A stretch of 64,000 nt of DNA from Cycloclasticus sp. symbiont of Poecilosclerida sp. N (GCA_002101205.1 LWTM01000077.1:1-64000), one strand, 5' to 3'. Counted from the stretch's first letter, positions 21,188 through 32,583 are shown. Notes: generated from the sequence alone by a model not told the origin. A program made the numbers and translations.

Positions 21188-22270
21188 TTACTTAAGTATC
21201 GATTTAAATGTATCAAAAAAACGTTCGTTTTCAGCACTTGAGCCGATTGTAACGCGCAAACATTCCGGAGGAAGCCCTTGTCCTTCACCCATTTTCTTTA
21301 TCAGTATTCCAGCTTTTTTCAGTTCTTCAAACACACGTTGCGCCGAATCTGACCACAACGAGAACAATAAAAAGTTCGCCTTGCTTGGAAATACCTGCAA
21401 TCCCTCTAAAACAGATAGCTTTTTAAATAATATTTCCCGTTCTTCACAAATCAACTTTGCTTGCGCATTCAATACATCAATATGTTGAAATGCAAAATTA
21501 GCCGTTAATTGAGTAAACGTATTTATATTGTACGGCAACCTTATTTTTTCAAACTGCTCAATAAGGCTTCGATGCCCAACAAGGTAGCCCAAACGCAGGC
21601 CTGCAAGGCCTAATTTGGAGACGGTTCGCATCACCAGCAACTGCTCGAAATCCTGCGCTTTATCTAAAAACGTCTTATCTGCAAACGGCTGATACGCCTC
21701 ATCAATCACAACAACACCATTCGATGCACGAATGATTTCTAACACATCGTCATCTTCAAACAAATTTGCAGTGGGGTTATTGGGGTAAGCTAAAAAAATA
21801 ATCGCTGGGTCATGCGTTTTTATTGCCTCAAGCATGGCAGGCATATCTAAGCTAAAATCTTCGCTTAAAGGCGAACCGACAAACTTAACACCCAATGCGT
21901 TTGCGATATGCTCGTACATCACGAAACTTGGTGTAGGAGCCATCACGCACGTACCCTCTTTCATTGCCATGATAAGAATTTGGATTAACTCATCCGAGCC
22001 ATTACCCAATACGACTCCTAAGTCTGAAGAAATGCCAAAACAACTTCGCAGGCATTGCACAAGCTTTTTAGCTGTAGAGTCTGGGTATCTATTTGGCTCC
22101 ACTTGCGCCAATAATTCTAGCCATTGCGACTTCATCTGTTCTGGCCATGTAAAAGGGTTTTCCATCGCGTCCAACTTCACCAGACCCGTCGCTTCTGACA
22201 CATTATATGCCTGCATTTCTTTAATTTCTGGACGAATCAAGCGTTCTATTTTTTCGATTATGCTAGACAA
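21188..22270 (-). CDS. hisC: Histidinol-phosphate aminotransferase
   Basis: NGSDELIQILIMA, VVVIDEAYQPFA, RTVSKLGLAGLRLGYLVG. Confidence 0.95.
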   Translation of the reverse strand: MSSIIEKIERLIRPEIKEMQAYNVSEATGLVKLDAMENPFTWPEQMKSQWLELLAQVEPNRYPDSTAKKLVQCLRSCFGISSDLGVVLGNGSDELIQILIMAMKEGTCVMAPTPSFVMYEHIANALGVKFVGSPLSEDFSLDMPAMLEAIKTHDPAIIFLAYPNNPTANLFEDDDVLEIIRASNGVVVIDEAYQPFADKTFLDKAQDFEQLLVMRTVSKLGLAGLRLGYLVGHRSLIEQFEKIRLPYNINTFTQLTANFAFQHIDVLNAQAKLICEEREILFKKLSVLEGLQVFPSKANFLLFSLWSDSAQRVFEELKKAGILIKKMGEGQGLPPECLRVTIGSSAENERFFDTFKSILK

Positions 22271-22276
22271 CGCTTG

Positions 22277-23575
22277 TTACCTTAACTTTCTATATTCTGC
22301 TGATTTTGCATGCGCCGTTAATGCTTCGCCCCGCGCCAATACAGACGCGGTATCTGAAAGCGCAGAGGAACCTGTTTTGCTGCAATTAATGATGCTAGTG
22401 CGCTTTTGAAAATCATAAACACCTAGCGGTGAACAGAATCTTGCTGTTCCCGAAGTGGGCAATACATGATTCGGGCCCGCACAATAATCACCTAATGCTT
22501 CGGGGGTGTATCGACCCACGAAAATCGCACCGGCATTTTTAATTTTCCCAGTCCACTCGTCGGCATTAGCTACCGACAACTCCAAGTGCTCAGGCGATAT
22601 TTTATTTGCAATATCAATAGCTTCATCTTTCGTTCGCGTATAAATAAACCCTCCCCTGTTTTCCAACGAAGCTTTTATAACGGCCGACCTTTCCATTGTT
22701 GGAAGCAGCTTTTCAATACTGCTTTTTACTTTTTGAATGAACGCAGCATCAAGAGAAATTAAAATGGACTGTGCATTTTCATCGTGCTCCGCTTGTGAAA
22801 ACAGATCCATTGCAATCCAATCTGGATCCGTTTTACCATCACAGATAATCAGTATCTCAGAAGGCCCTGCGATCATATCGATGCCCACGCGACCAAAAAC
22901 CATTTTCTTTGCGGTTGCGACAAAAATATTACCGGGCCCAACAATCTTATCCACAGCCGGCACTGTTTCTGTGCCATAAGCTAGTGCCGCCACTGCTTGC
23001 GCTCCACCCACCCTAATCACCTTATCCGCACCTGCTAACCAGGCAGCCGCTAAGACTAAGCTATTCAACTCGCCATTCGGTGTTGGCGTGACCATGACAA
23101 TCTCGCTAACACCCGCTACTTTAGCCGCAATAACATTCATTAAAACAGATGATGGATACGCTGCCTTACCACCTGGAACGTACACTCCTACTCGCTCCAA
23201 TGACGTCACTTTTTGGCCTAATCTATTGCCATATTCATCATCAAAGCCCCAAGACTCTAGCTTTTGGTGCTCTGCATACGCACTAATTCTATCGGCGGCT
23301 ATGGTCAAAGCATTTTTTTGCTCTTGCGGCAAATCGATCCATGTATTTTCTAACAACTCAGAATCAACAAACAACTCATCCGCTGAAGCGGCAGACCAAC
23401 AATCCAATTCTTTGGTATAAGAAATAAGTGCCGAATCTCCTTGCTGGCGCACATCACTAATAATCTTTGACACTGTTTGTGAAATCGCAAGGTCATCTTG
23501 CTCATCCCAACTTAATAAGTCATTAAGCGCCTGGTCAAAACTTTCGCTGGACGCATTTAGCGTTCTTATATTCAC
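22277..23575 (-). CDS. hisD: Histidinol dehydrogenase
   Basis: VYVPGGKAAYPSSVLMN, IVGPGNIFVATAKK, FSQAEHDENAQS. Confidence 0.96.
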   Translation of the reverse strand: MNIRTLNASSESFDQALNDLLSWDEQDDLAISQTVSKIISDVRQQGDSALISYTKELDCWSAASADELFVDSELLENTWIDLPQEQKNALTIAADRISAYAEHQKLESWGFDDEYGNRLGQKVTSLERVGVYVPGGKAAYPSSVLMNVIAAKVAGVSEIVMVTPTPNGELNSLVLAAAWLAGADKVIRVGGAQAVAALAYGTETVPAVDKIVGPGNIFVATAKKMVFGRVGIDMIAGPSEILIICDGKTDPDWIAMDLFSQAEHDENAQSILISLDAAFIQKVKSSIEKLLPTMERSAVIKASLENRGGFIYTRTKDEAIDIANKISPEHLELSVANADEWTGKIKNAGAIFVGRYTPEALGDYCAGPNHVLPTSGTARFCSPLGVYDFQKRTSIINCSKTGSSALSDTASVLARGEALTAHAKSAEYRKLR

Positions 23576-23578
23576 CGT

Positions 23579-24208
23579 TTAACGCCTATTATCAACCGCA
23601 ATTTTAAGTTGCTTAATCAAGCCTTTTATTCGCTCATGCTTCATCTTCATCGATGCCTTATTAATAACCAAACGGGAACTAATATCCATAATAAGGTCCA
23701 GCGGCTCCATTCCATTAGCTTTCAAGGTATTACCTGTATCGACTAAATCAACGATACAATCTGCTAAGCCAACAATCGGCGCTAACTCCATTGAGCCATA
23801 CAGCTTAATCACTTCGACCTGCTGACCTTTTTTAGCAAAGTACTGCTCGCTTAGCGACACGTATTTTGATGCCACGCGAAGCTTACCTGTCGGCAACTCG
23901 CGACCCGTCACAATGGCCGTCATTAAACGGCACTTGCCTATGTTCAAATCTAGGGGTTCATACAAGTTATCGCTATTATGTTCAGCTAACGTATCTTTTC
24001 CAGTGATACCTATGTCGGCCGCGCCGTATTCTACAAACGTGGGCACATCGGTTGCACGGATGAGAACCAAGTTCACATTGCCACAAACACTCGGGACAAT
24101 CAGTTTACGTGTTTTCGATAGGTCTTCGGACGGCTCAATACCCGCTTCAGCTAATAATGACAGCGTATGTTTTAGTGTTCGGCCTTTTGAAGTCGCAATA
24201 GTTAGCAT
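23579..24208 (-). CDS. hisG: ATP phosphoribosyltransferase (short form)
   Basis: [16 protein letters not shown]...[12 protein letters not shown]...[20 protein letters not shown]. Confidence 0.95.
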   Translation of the reverse strand: MLTIATSKGRTLKHTLSLLAEAGIEPSEDLSKTRKLIVPSVCGNVNLVLIRATDVPTFVEYGAADIGITGKDTLAEHNSDNLYEPLDLNIGKCRLMTAIVTGRELPTGKLRVASKYVSLSEQYFAKKGQQVEVIKLYGSMELAPIVGLADCIVDLVDTGNTLKANGMEPLDLIMDISSRLVINKASMKMKHERIKGLIKQLKIAVDNRR

Positions 24209-24213
24209 TGTCT

Positions 24214-25482
<1,269 letters not shown>

Positions 25483-25510
25483 TTAAAAAACCTATCATAA
25501 ATTATTGTTA

Positions 25511-25810
25511 TCAATCAATCGGTAAAATTTCATCCAAACCACTAAGCCGCACGATATCTAGCATTTGTTTCGGGATCTGTTGAAAACTAATCGTTTGCCC
25601 TGATTCTTTTGCCAACACCATCCACTCAATAAGTAAAGCCAAGCCAGCGCTGTCTGTCTTTTTAACACCTGACAAGTCAAAGACTAACGGTTCTTGTCCA
25701 GAAAAAAAGCATTGTGAGTCCCGCAGTAATCCAATTACTAAACCAAACGCTAGCGTGCCTGACACGGCAATTTTGCCAGAGCCCGTTTTAGTTAGTTGTG
25801 CAGCATCCAT
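25511..25810 (-). CDS. mlaB: STAS-domain protein MlaB
   Basis: FDLSGVKKTDSAGLALLIEWMV STAS motif; mla operon context. Confidence 0.85.
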   Translation of the reverse strand: MDAAQLTKTGSGKIAVSGTLAFGLVIGLLRDSQCFFSGQEPLVFDLSGVKKTDSAGLALLIEWMVLAKESGQTISFQQIPKQMLDIVRLSGLDEILPID

Positions 25811-25833
25811 AATTAACCCAGTTATTAAACTTA

Positions 25834-26310
25834 CTATTCAGACTCGTTATTGAACAAGAACTGACCAATAATTTGTTCAAGAACTAATGCCGATTGCGTT
25901 AATTCAAGCTCACTGCCCTCCATTAAAACTTCTTCTTCGCCACCAGGCTCTAAACCCACGTACTGCTCCCCCAATAAGCCTGCCGTTAAAATACTCGCAT
26001 TCGTATCGAATGGTAACTTGTCGTATTGCGCTTCAATATTCATTGTCACTATCGCCTCAAAAGAATCAGGGTCAAGTTTAATGCTCGTTATCCTACCAAC
26101 AGTAACGCCAGCCATGGCAACCGGCGCTCGTGCTTTCAAGCTACCAACATTCTCAAATCTCGCTGTAACGTCGTACCCCTCATCTCCATTAGCACTGCTT
26201 AAGTTACTCACTTCCATAGATAAGAAAAACATAGCAACGAAGCCAATCGCCACAAAGAAACCCACTAAAATCTCAATCGATCTAGATATGTGCATATTAG
26301 ATATCTCCAA
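25834..26310 (-). CDS. mlaD: MlaD, MCE-domain lipid-transport protein
   Basis: SIEILVGFFVAIGFVAMFFLSMEVSNL; ARFENVGSLKARAPVAMAGVTVGRI. Confidence 0.95.
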   Translation of the reverse strand: MEISNMHISRSIEILVGFFVAIGFVAMFFLSMEVSNLSSANGDEGYDVTARFENVGSLKARAPVAMAGVTVGRITSIKLDPDSFEAIVTMNIEAQYDKLPFDTNASILTAGLLGEQYVGLEPGGEEEVLMEGSELELTQSALVLEQIIGQFLFNNESE

Positions 26311-27079
26311 ACATCAATGCGGTTAAAATAAAGTCTACCAATAAAATTACAAACGCGGAATGAACCACTGTACGTGTTGTTGCGCGACTAACACCTTCAG
26401 ACGTTGGAATGGCATCATAACCTTCAAACACCGCTATCCAAGTCACCAGCCAGCCAAATATAACGCTTTTAATAAGCCCATTGATGATGTCTTGATTAAA
26501 ATCAATTTTGGCTTGCATTTGCGACCAATAACCACCCTCATCAATACCTAATAAGCCAACACCAATGAAGTAGCCACCTAAAATACCTATTGCGCTAAAC
26601 ACAGTGGCCAATAGGGGCATTGAAATCAAACCTGCTAAAAAGCGCGGTGTTACTATCCGAGCAATAGGGTCAACCGCCATCATTTCCATACCAGACAATT
26701 GCTCCGTCGTTTTCATTAAACCAATTTCTGCAGTTAATGCCGAACCCGCGCGACCTGCAAATAGCAAAGCTGATACAACCGGGCCAAGCTCTCTAACCAG
26801 AGACGCAGCAACCATAACCCCCAACATCCCTTCCGCACCAAAATCCGACAGCGTATAAAAACCCTGTAGCGCGATAACCATGCCGACAAAGAGACCTGAA
26901 ATCAAAATAAGAGAAAAACTTAATACACCCACCGAGTAGATTTGCGCTATTAATAAACGCGGCCTAACAATCACACCAGGAATACTCAGCAAGATATTAA
27001 CGAAAAAGAGCGAACTTCGACCTAAGCGCTCAAAAATGCCCAGTGAGGTTACGCCTAATTGCTGAAAGTAATTCAGCAT
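26297..27079 (-). CDS. mlaE: MlaE permease (start set at internal MLNYFQQLG)
   Basis: ALLFAGRAGSALTAEIGLMKTTEQLSGMEMMAVDP. Confidence 0.95.
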   Translation of the reverse strand: MLNYFQQLGVTSLGIFERLGRSSLFFVNILLSIPGVIVRPRLLIAQIYSVGVLSFSLILISGLFVGMVIALQGFYTLSDFGAEGMLGVMVAASLVRELGPVVSALLFAGRAGSALTAEIGLMKTTEQLSGMEMMAVDPIARIVTPRFLAGLISMPLLATVFSAIGILGGYFIGVGLLGIDEGGYWSQMQAKIDFNQDIINGLIKSVIFGWLVTWIAVFEGYDAIPTSEGVSRATTRTVVHSAFVILLVDFILTALMFGDI

Positions 27080-27099
27080 AACAAGTTTACCTTCATTAT

Positions 27100-27915
27100 T
27101 TAAGCCTCCAAGCCCAATAAATCTTTTGCGTATCCCTTCGCAGCGTAGTGGAACGGCACCGGCCCATCTGCCATGCCCTGCATAAATTGTTGTGACCACT
27201 GCGAGTCAGAGTCAGCCAATTGTTTAGGTGAGCCGTGCTCAACGACCTTACCGTTTGAAACCAAGTAAACATAATCTGCAATCGCACAGGTTTCTTGCAC
27301 ATCATGTGAAACGATAATGCTCGACAACCCCAGCACATCATTCAATAACCGAATCAACCGCACTAAAACACCCATAGAAATGGGGTCTTGCCCAGTAAAT
27401 GGCTCATCGTACATAATCATCATCGGGTCAAGCGCAATAGCACGCGCCAAAGCAACTCGCCTCGCCATACCTCCTGACAACTCTGCAGGCATCAAATCTC
27501 TTGCACCACGTAAGCCAACTGCTTGTAATTTCATTAACACTAAATGGCGAATCATCGACTCGGGCAACTTTGTATGCTCACGCAACGGAAATGCAACATT
27601 ACCAAATACACTAATATCCGTTAATAACGCGCCACTTTGGAACAACATCCCCATCTTCTTACGCAATTGATAAAGCTGCTTATGTCGCAGCCTGTGAACG
27701 TTCTCCCCATCCACCTCAATAGTGCCTGATGAAGGCCTTAACTGACCGCCAATCAACTTCAGAAGCGTCGTTTTCCCCGTGCCACTGGGACCCATAATCG
27801 CCGTCACTTTCCCGCGTTGAATATCCATATTCACGCCATCAAAAATAAGCTTTGATCCACGAGAAAAATGAACATTTTTAATTTTAATTAATGGGTCGTG
27901 CTCACTCAAATCCAC
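27100..27915 (-). CDS. mlaF: MlaF ABC-transporter ATP-binding protein
   Basis: GPSGTGKTTLLKLIGG, LSGGMARRVALARAIALDPMMIMYDEPFTGQDP. Confidence 0.95.
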   Translation of the reverse strand: MDLSEHDPLIKIKNVHFSRGSKLIFDGVNMDIQRGKVTAIMGPSGTGKTTLLKLIGGQLRPSSGTIEVDGENVHRLRHKQLYQLRKKMGMLFQSGALLTDISVFGNVAFPLREHTKLPESMIRHLVLMKLQAVGLRGARDLMPAELSGGMARRVALARAIALDPMMIMYDEPFTGQDPISMGVLVRLIRLLNDVLGLSSIIVSHDVQETCAIADYVYLVSNGKVVEHGSPKQLADSDSQWSQQFMQGMADGPVPFHYAAKGYAKDLLGLEA

Positions 27916-28200
27916 TTACCTATTTTTGTACTTAAAAATATAACGTTTAATGCGGCTATAAATCTCACCAACTTTGTTCTTAAAATTGTTCAGTAAAAAA
28001 CACTGCAAACTATAATTAATATCAAGATTTGGTATTGTCCTTACCTTATCAATTCACGTCAATCCGAACTTCCATTATTTACACCTTCAAATATAGAAAT
28101 AAGAACTCGTTAGCTTTCACAACGAATGCCTTTTGTGACAACAAATCTATGCGACAATAGTAGCCATTATTAGTAAAAGCAGTTCTTATACGCCTATGTT

Positions 28201-29013
28201 GAGACCTCAGCACGTGCACTGGCGGTGTTAGTGCTGACAGTATAACCCAACAAATCCGCATTAATTTTGTTATAATGCATCATGCAAAAATCATTCTCAA
28301 CACAGTCCAACCTCTTCTTTTCAACCGCTGACTTAGACCACCCTATTCTTCATAGTCTTGATGACACAGAAGCCTTGTTGGAATGGTCTGAAATAGAAAC
28401 ATTACTCACCTCAATCTATGATTCTAACACAGGTCGTCCCTGTTACCCTTTACTGACGCTATTTCGAAGCTTGCTGCTTGGCGTATGGTATCAACTATCC
28501 GATGTGCAGTTAGCCCAGTGTTTATACAGGGACTTATTGTTCCGTAAATTCTGCCGTTTGGAACTTGGTGGTGACGTTCCAGAAGCATCGACTATAGGAC
28601 GGTTTAGAACGCAGTTGGTTGAACACGGTCTATGGGGCCGATTGCTAGGTGATGAGCGACCCTTTGCCACGTATAAGAGACATTATGGGCTTGCCAGAAC
28701 TCGATTTATGGGGCTGGGCAAAAATACAACCGTTTATGGTTTAGCTGCTATGGCTGCGAACTTTCGCAAAGGGGCTGAATTTTTAACGCTCTACGGTATA
28801 CCAGAGCCAAGTTATGCGGGGTAACTGTGTCAAAGATCAGGGAAAAGCACTGAAAACAGGAATGAAATCGATTTTTTAGGCATTAAATGACCTAAAAATA
28901 GCGTAATTGACGGAAAATAGGAGAAGTCTCATGAAGGTGGATAAAGTTGTTGGTTACACTGTCAGCGCTAGCACCTACGGCACGCGTGCTGTAAGTACAC
29001 GTACTGAGGTCTC
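28201..29013 (+). mobile_element. 813-bp IS5-like element, internally deleted, with ATGTT target duplication (28196-28200 / 29014-29018)
   Basis: Left end gagacctcagcacgtg..., right end ...cgtactgaggtctc; extended ~50-bp imperfect TIRs; 5-bp direct repeats. Confidence 0.88.
28282..28824 (+). pseudogene. IS5-family transposase with in-frame deletion of the catalytic middle
   Basis: N-terminus MQKSFSTQSNLFFSTADLDHPILHSLDD...EASTIGRFRTQLVEHGLWGRLLG fused directly to DERPFATYKRHYGLARTRFMGLGKNTTVYGLAAMAANFRKG; only 180 aa. Confidence 0.88.
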
Positions 29014-29023
29014 ATGTTGTTAA
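28931..29023 (+). CDS. Putative 30-aa small ORF spanning the IS right end (MKVDKVVGYTVSASTYGTRAVSTRTEVSCC)
   Basis: RBS-like aggaga 9-14 nt upstream; homologous ORF at 39156-39281; overlaps the yrbG start. Confidence 0.35.
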   Translation: MKVDKVVGYTVSASTYGTRAVSTRTEVSCC

Positions 29024-29991
29024 ACATTGCCGGTCTATTGACTGGTTTATTATTTTTAGTTTTCTGCGCTGATGATTTTGTAAAAGGCGCGTCAGCAATT
29101 GCTCGGAACTTTGGCATTTCACCGCTCATTATTGGCTTAACCGTTGTCGGTCTAGGCACATCAGCTCCTGAAATGTTGGTCGCAGGTATGGCATCTATTC
29201 AAGGTAACACAGGGCTTGCAACAGGTAATGCTGTTGGTTCAAATATTGCGAACATTGGTCTTGTTTTAGGCACAACAGCCCTCATTGCACCTGTTTTAAT
29301 TAAATCCTCTTTGCTCAAACGAGAACTTCCCATCTTGCTAGCTATATCAATTATGAGCTATTTATTGATTATTGATGGTGACTTATCTCGCTTTGATGGC
29401 TTGGTTTTGTTATCCGCCTTAGCTGCTTTTATGTACTGGTTAATACGTAGCGCGAAGCAAAGCAAATCACAGCAAGCGGACCCGCTTGGCACTGAATTCA
29501 GCAAAGAAATACCAAGTAACTTATCCAACTCGAAAGCTTTTTTCTTTTTCCTACGCGGCTTAATAGGCCTTATCGTTAGTTCTAAACTGTTGGTTTGGGC
29601 CGCCGTTAATATTGCCGTAGTTTTTGGCGTCAGCGACTTAGTTATTGGCTTAACCATTGTAGCCATTGGCACAAGCTTACCTGAACTTGCCGCGTCCATT
29701 ACAAGCGTTCTTAAAAAAGAGTCTGACCTTGCAGTGGGCAATATTATTGGTTCAAACGCATTTAATTTATTAGCTGTCCTTTGTTTACCCGGGCTTATTC
29801 GCCCAGGCGCAGTTGATAGTCAGCTTGTTTTTAGAGACTTCCCTATCATGCTAGGCTTCACCTTGTTACTGTTCGCTTTTTCATACCGTTTTAACGGTGA
29901 AGCAAAAATCAGCCGTTTAAAAGGCACTGTCCTTACAATATTTTTCATCTCTTACCTCGGCAAGGTATACTTGGAAACCCTTGGAGTTTAG
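29014..29991 (+). CDS. yrbG: YrbG-like calcium/sodium antiporter
   Basis: Two Na/Ca-exchanger repeats: GLGTSAPEMLV...GNAVGSNIANIGLVLG and AIGTSLPELAASI...GNIIGSNAFNLLAVL. Confidence 0.94.
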   Translation: MLLNIAGLLTGLLFLVFCADDFVKGASAIARNFGISPLIIGLTVVGLGTSAPEMLVAGMASIQGNTGLATGNAVGSNIANIGLVLGTTALIAPVLIKSSLLKRELPILLAISIMSYLLIIDGDLSRFDGLVLLSALAAFMYWLIRSAKQSKSQQADPLGTEFSKEIPSNLSNSKAFFFFLRGLIGLIVSSKLLVWAAVNIAVVFGVSDLVIGLTIVAIGTSLPELAASITSVLKKESDLAVGNIIGSNAFNLLAVLCLPGLIRPGAVDSQLVFRDFPIMLGFTLLLFAFSYRFNGEAKISRLKGTVLTIFFISYLGKVYLETLGV

Positions 29992-30008
29992 TCAGCAGCA
30001 AAAAATTT

Positions 30009-30992
30009 ATGTCCAATAAAAACAGTCATCAACAGCAGCTAAAACAACTTGGATTAGCCGTTATACAAACGGAAGCTGAAGCGATAGCAAATCTCCAAAG
30101 CCACATTAACGACCGCTTTGTTCACGCCTGTGAATTAATGTTGAAATGCGAAGGTAAGGTCGTGGTCATTGGCATGGGGAAATCTGGGCACATTGGTAAT
30201 AAAATTGCTGCCACACTTGCCAGCACGGGAACACCTGCTTTTTTTGTCCACCCTGGTGAGGCCAGTCATGGCGATCTAGGTATGATAACCAAAAATGATA
30301 TCGCATTAGCGCTATCCAATTCTGGCGAAACCGACGAAGTTATAACTATTTTGCCTATTCTAAAGCGCCTCGGCATCCCTCTTATTTCCATCACCGGGAA
30401 TCCAGCTTCAACGCTTGCAACAATGTCTGACGCGCCAATAGACGCGAGCATTAACAAAGAAGCCTGCCCGCTTGGACTGGCCCCTACCTCAAGCACTACG
30501 GCTGCTCTTGTTATGGGTGATGCGCTAGCTATTGCGCTACTTGAGGCGCGAGGATTTACAGAAAAAGACTTTGCCTTATCGCACCCTGGCGGTAGCTTAG
30601 GCCGACGATTGCTACTTCATGTAAGCGATATTATGCATAAGGATCAAGATATTCCTGTTGTTGAGGAAACCTCGCTTGTAAGTGACGCGCTGATTGAAAT
30701 GACAGAAAAGAAATTGGGCATGACGGCTATCACCAATCAAAAAGGCGAGTTAACCGGCGTATTTACCGATGGTGATTTGCGCCGGATGTTAGAAGACAAC
30801 ACGGACGTTCACACCACCTGTGTTCAACATGTTATGACCGTTGGCGGCTCAACCATCACACCTGACAGGCTTGCTGTTGAAGCACTGAAAGTCATGCAAG
30901 ATAAAAATATTAACGCTCTATTAGTGACTGATAACAATAAACTTGTTGGCGCATTAAATATGCACGATATGCTAAAGGCTGGGCTATCATGA
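30009..30992 (+). CDS. kdsD: Arabinose-5-phosphate isomerase (SIS + CBS)
   Basis: GMGKSGHIGNKIAATLASTGTPAFFVHPGEASHGDLGM; CBS pair. Confidence 0.96.
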   Translation: MSNKNSHQQQLKQLGLAVIQTEAEAIANLQSHINDRFVHACELMLKCEGKVVVIGMGKSGHIGNKIAATLASTGTPAFFVHPGEASHGDLGMITKNDIALALSNSGETDEVITILPILKRLGIPLISITGNPASTLATMSDAPIDASINKEACPLGLAPTSSTTAALVMGDALAIALLEARGFTEKDFALSHPGGSLGRRLLLHVSDIMHKDQDIPVVEETSLVSDALIEMTEKKLGMTAITNQKGELTGVFTDGDLRRMLEDNTDVHTTCVQHVMTVGGSTITPDRLAVEALKVMQDKNINALLVTDNNKLVGALNMHDMLKAGLS

Positions 30993-31528
30993 TTGAGCTC
31001 AGCGAAGATTTCCAACAACGCGCGAAAGACATTAAATGCGTTATTTTTGACGTCGACGGCGTTTTAACCGACGGTAAGTTATTTTTTGATCTCCACGGCC
31101 AAGAATACAAGTCCTTTCATGCACAAGACGGTCAAGGTCTAAAGCTGCTTCAACAAAATGGCATTGAAGTAGCCATTATCTCTGGTCGATTTTCCTCCAT
31201 TTTAGCCGCTCGCATGAAGAACCTTGGCGTGATTCACGTATATCAAGGACAAGAAAATAAGGTTACTGCTTTTAACAACCTTCTGAACAAACTCAGTCTT
31301 AAGCCCCATCAAGTCGCCCACGTTGGAGATGACTTACCAGATCTAGCTCTCATGACACGAGCCAGACTCGCCATCGCAGTTAGCGATGCAAACTCATCCA
31401 TCTTGCCTTATTGCCAAGGTCAAACGGCACGTCCTGGCGGTCATGGCGCGGCACGTGAAGTATGCGATGCAATTCTAAGTGCTCAAAACAAGCTCGACAT
31501 TTCGGTGAAAGTGTTTGCCGATGGCTAA
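30989..31528 (+). CDS. kdsC: KDO-8-phosphate phosphatase
   Basis: VIFDVDGVLTDGKLFF; HVGDDLPDLALM; PGGHGAAREVCD. Confidence 0.96.
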   Translation: MIELSEDFQQRAKDIKCVIFDVDGVLTDGKLFFDLHGQEYKSFHAQDGQGLKLLQQNGIEVAIISGRFSSILAARMKNLGVIHVYQGQENKVTAFNNLLNKLSLKPHQVAHVGDDLPDLALMTRARLAIAVSDANSSILPYCQGQTARPGGHGAAREVCDAILSAQNKLDISVKVFADG

Positions 31529-32096
31529 TCGGAACCAAATCAAGCAGCTAGGAAGGGTAGCTCTCGCAATATTGGCAGCAGGCACTTGGTGGCTAGCCTT
31601 TTTACAAGAGCCCGTCAGCGACACCCAACAGGTCAGGTCGGAACATAAGATTGATTATTTTCTGAAAAATTTCGACGCACTTAGCATGACCTTAGCAGGC
31701 ACCAAAAAACAGCGCATTCAAGCCGAATACCTGCAACACTTTGCAGACGATGGTAGCACTGAATTAACACAACCGACTATGACGATGTACTCGCCTGACA
31801 AACCAGACTTACACATCTATTCTGAAACGGGATATATTTCTTCTGACGGCGAACTCGTGTCGCTCAATGGTGCCGTTCATATCAAGCGCGACGCATTAAG
31901 AAATATTCCATCAATGAATATCGACACGCATAACTTGCGCGTTCAATTACCTAATGATTTTGCAGAAACAGATGAATTTGTAAAAATAAAGTCAGGCATT
32001 AATACAATAGAAGGAACGGGGTTACGCGCTCATTTCCGTGAACCCATCAGCATAAAAATACTGCGACAAGTACGAGGCACCCATGAAATCAATTAA
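31515..32096 (+). CDS. lptC: LPS export protein LptC
   Basis: Single N-terminal TM and LptC-like domain between kdsC and lptA. Confidence 0.88.
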   Translation: MPMANRNQIKQLGRVALAILAAGTWWLAFLQEPVSDTQQVRSEHKIDYFLKNFDALSMTLAGTKKQRIQAEYLQHFADDGSTELTQPTMTMYSPDKPDLHIYSETGYISSDGELVSLNGAVHIKRDALRNIPSMNIDTHNLRVQLPNDFAETDEFVKIKSGINTIEGTGLRAHFREPISIKILRQVRGTHEIN

Positions 32097-32583
32097 ACTC
32101 AACATCATTCTTATAACGCTTACTTTGATCATATTCCCTTCCGCACTCTGGGCACTAAGCTCAGATAAAACAAAACCAGTAGAAATTGAGGCTGATAGTT
32201 TTAACCTTGATGATGCAAAAAAAATCACCCTTTACTCAGGTAATGTCATCATCACTCAAGGCAGTATGAAAATTATGGCCGACAAGGTCACTATCTACGG
32301 CAAAAGAGGTGCCACAGATAAAGTTATCGCTATCGGTAGGCCTGTTAAATTCAACCAACAACCTGATGGTAACCAAGGGCTAATTCGCGGCGAAGCCCAA
32401 CGCCTAGAGTACCTTGTCAGCAAAGACACCTTAACCCTCATCAAGGAAGCCACGTTATGGCAAGCTGGGAATATATTTGCCAGCGACCGGATTGTATATG
32501 ATAGCAAACGCTCTATTGTCAAAGCAGGCGACAGCGAGTCAGCTTCAAAACGCGTCAGCATCACTCTGGAACCAGCTAAATAA
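32083..32583 (+). CDS. lptA: LPS transport periplasmic protein LptA
   Basis: Signal peptide; [39 protein letters not shown]. Confidence 0.94.
   Translation: MKSIKLNIILITLTLIIFPSALWALSSDKTKPVEIEADSFNLDDAKKITLYSGNVIITQGSMKIMADKVTIYGKRGATDKVIAIGRPVKFNQQPDGNQGLIRGEAQRLEYLVSKDTLTLIKEATLWQAGNIFASDRIVYDSKRSIVKAGDSESASKRVSITLEPAK

Noticed and set aside
21834-22409. 191-aa plus-strand ORF opposite hisC/hisD
   Set aside because: Spans two well-supported genes on the other strand; no recognisable motif.
27080-27199. Longer N-terminus of the mlaE ORF
   Set aside because: Overlaps mlaF coding sequence; MLNYFQQLG start matches known MlaE.
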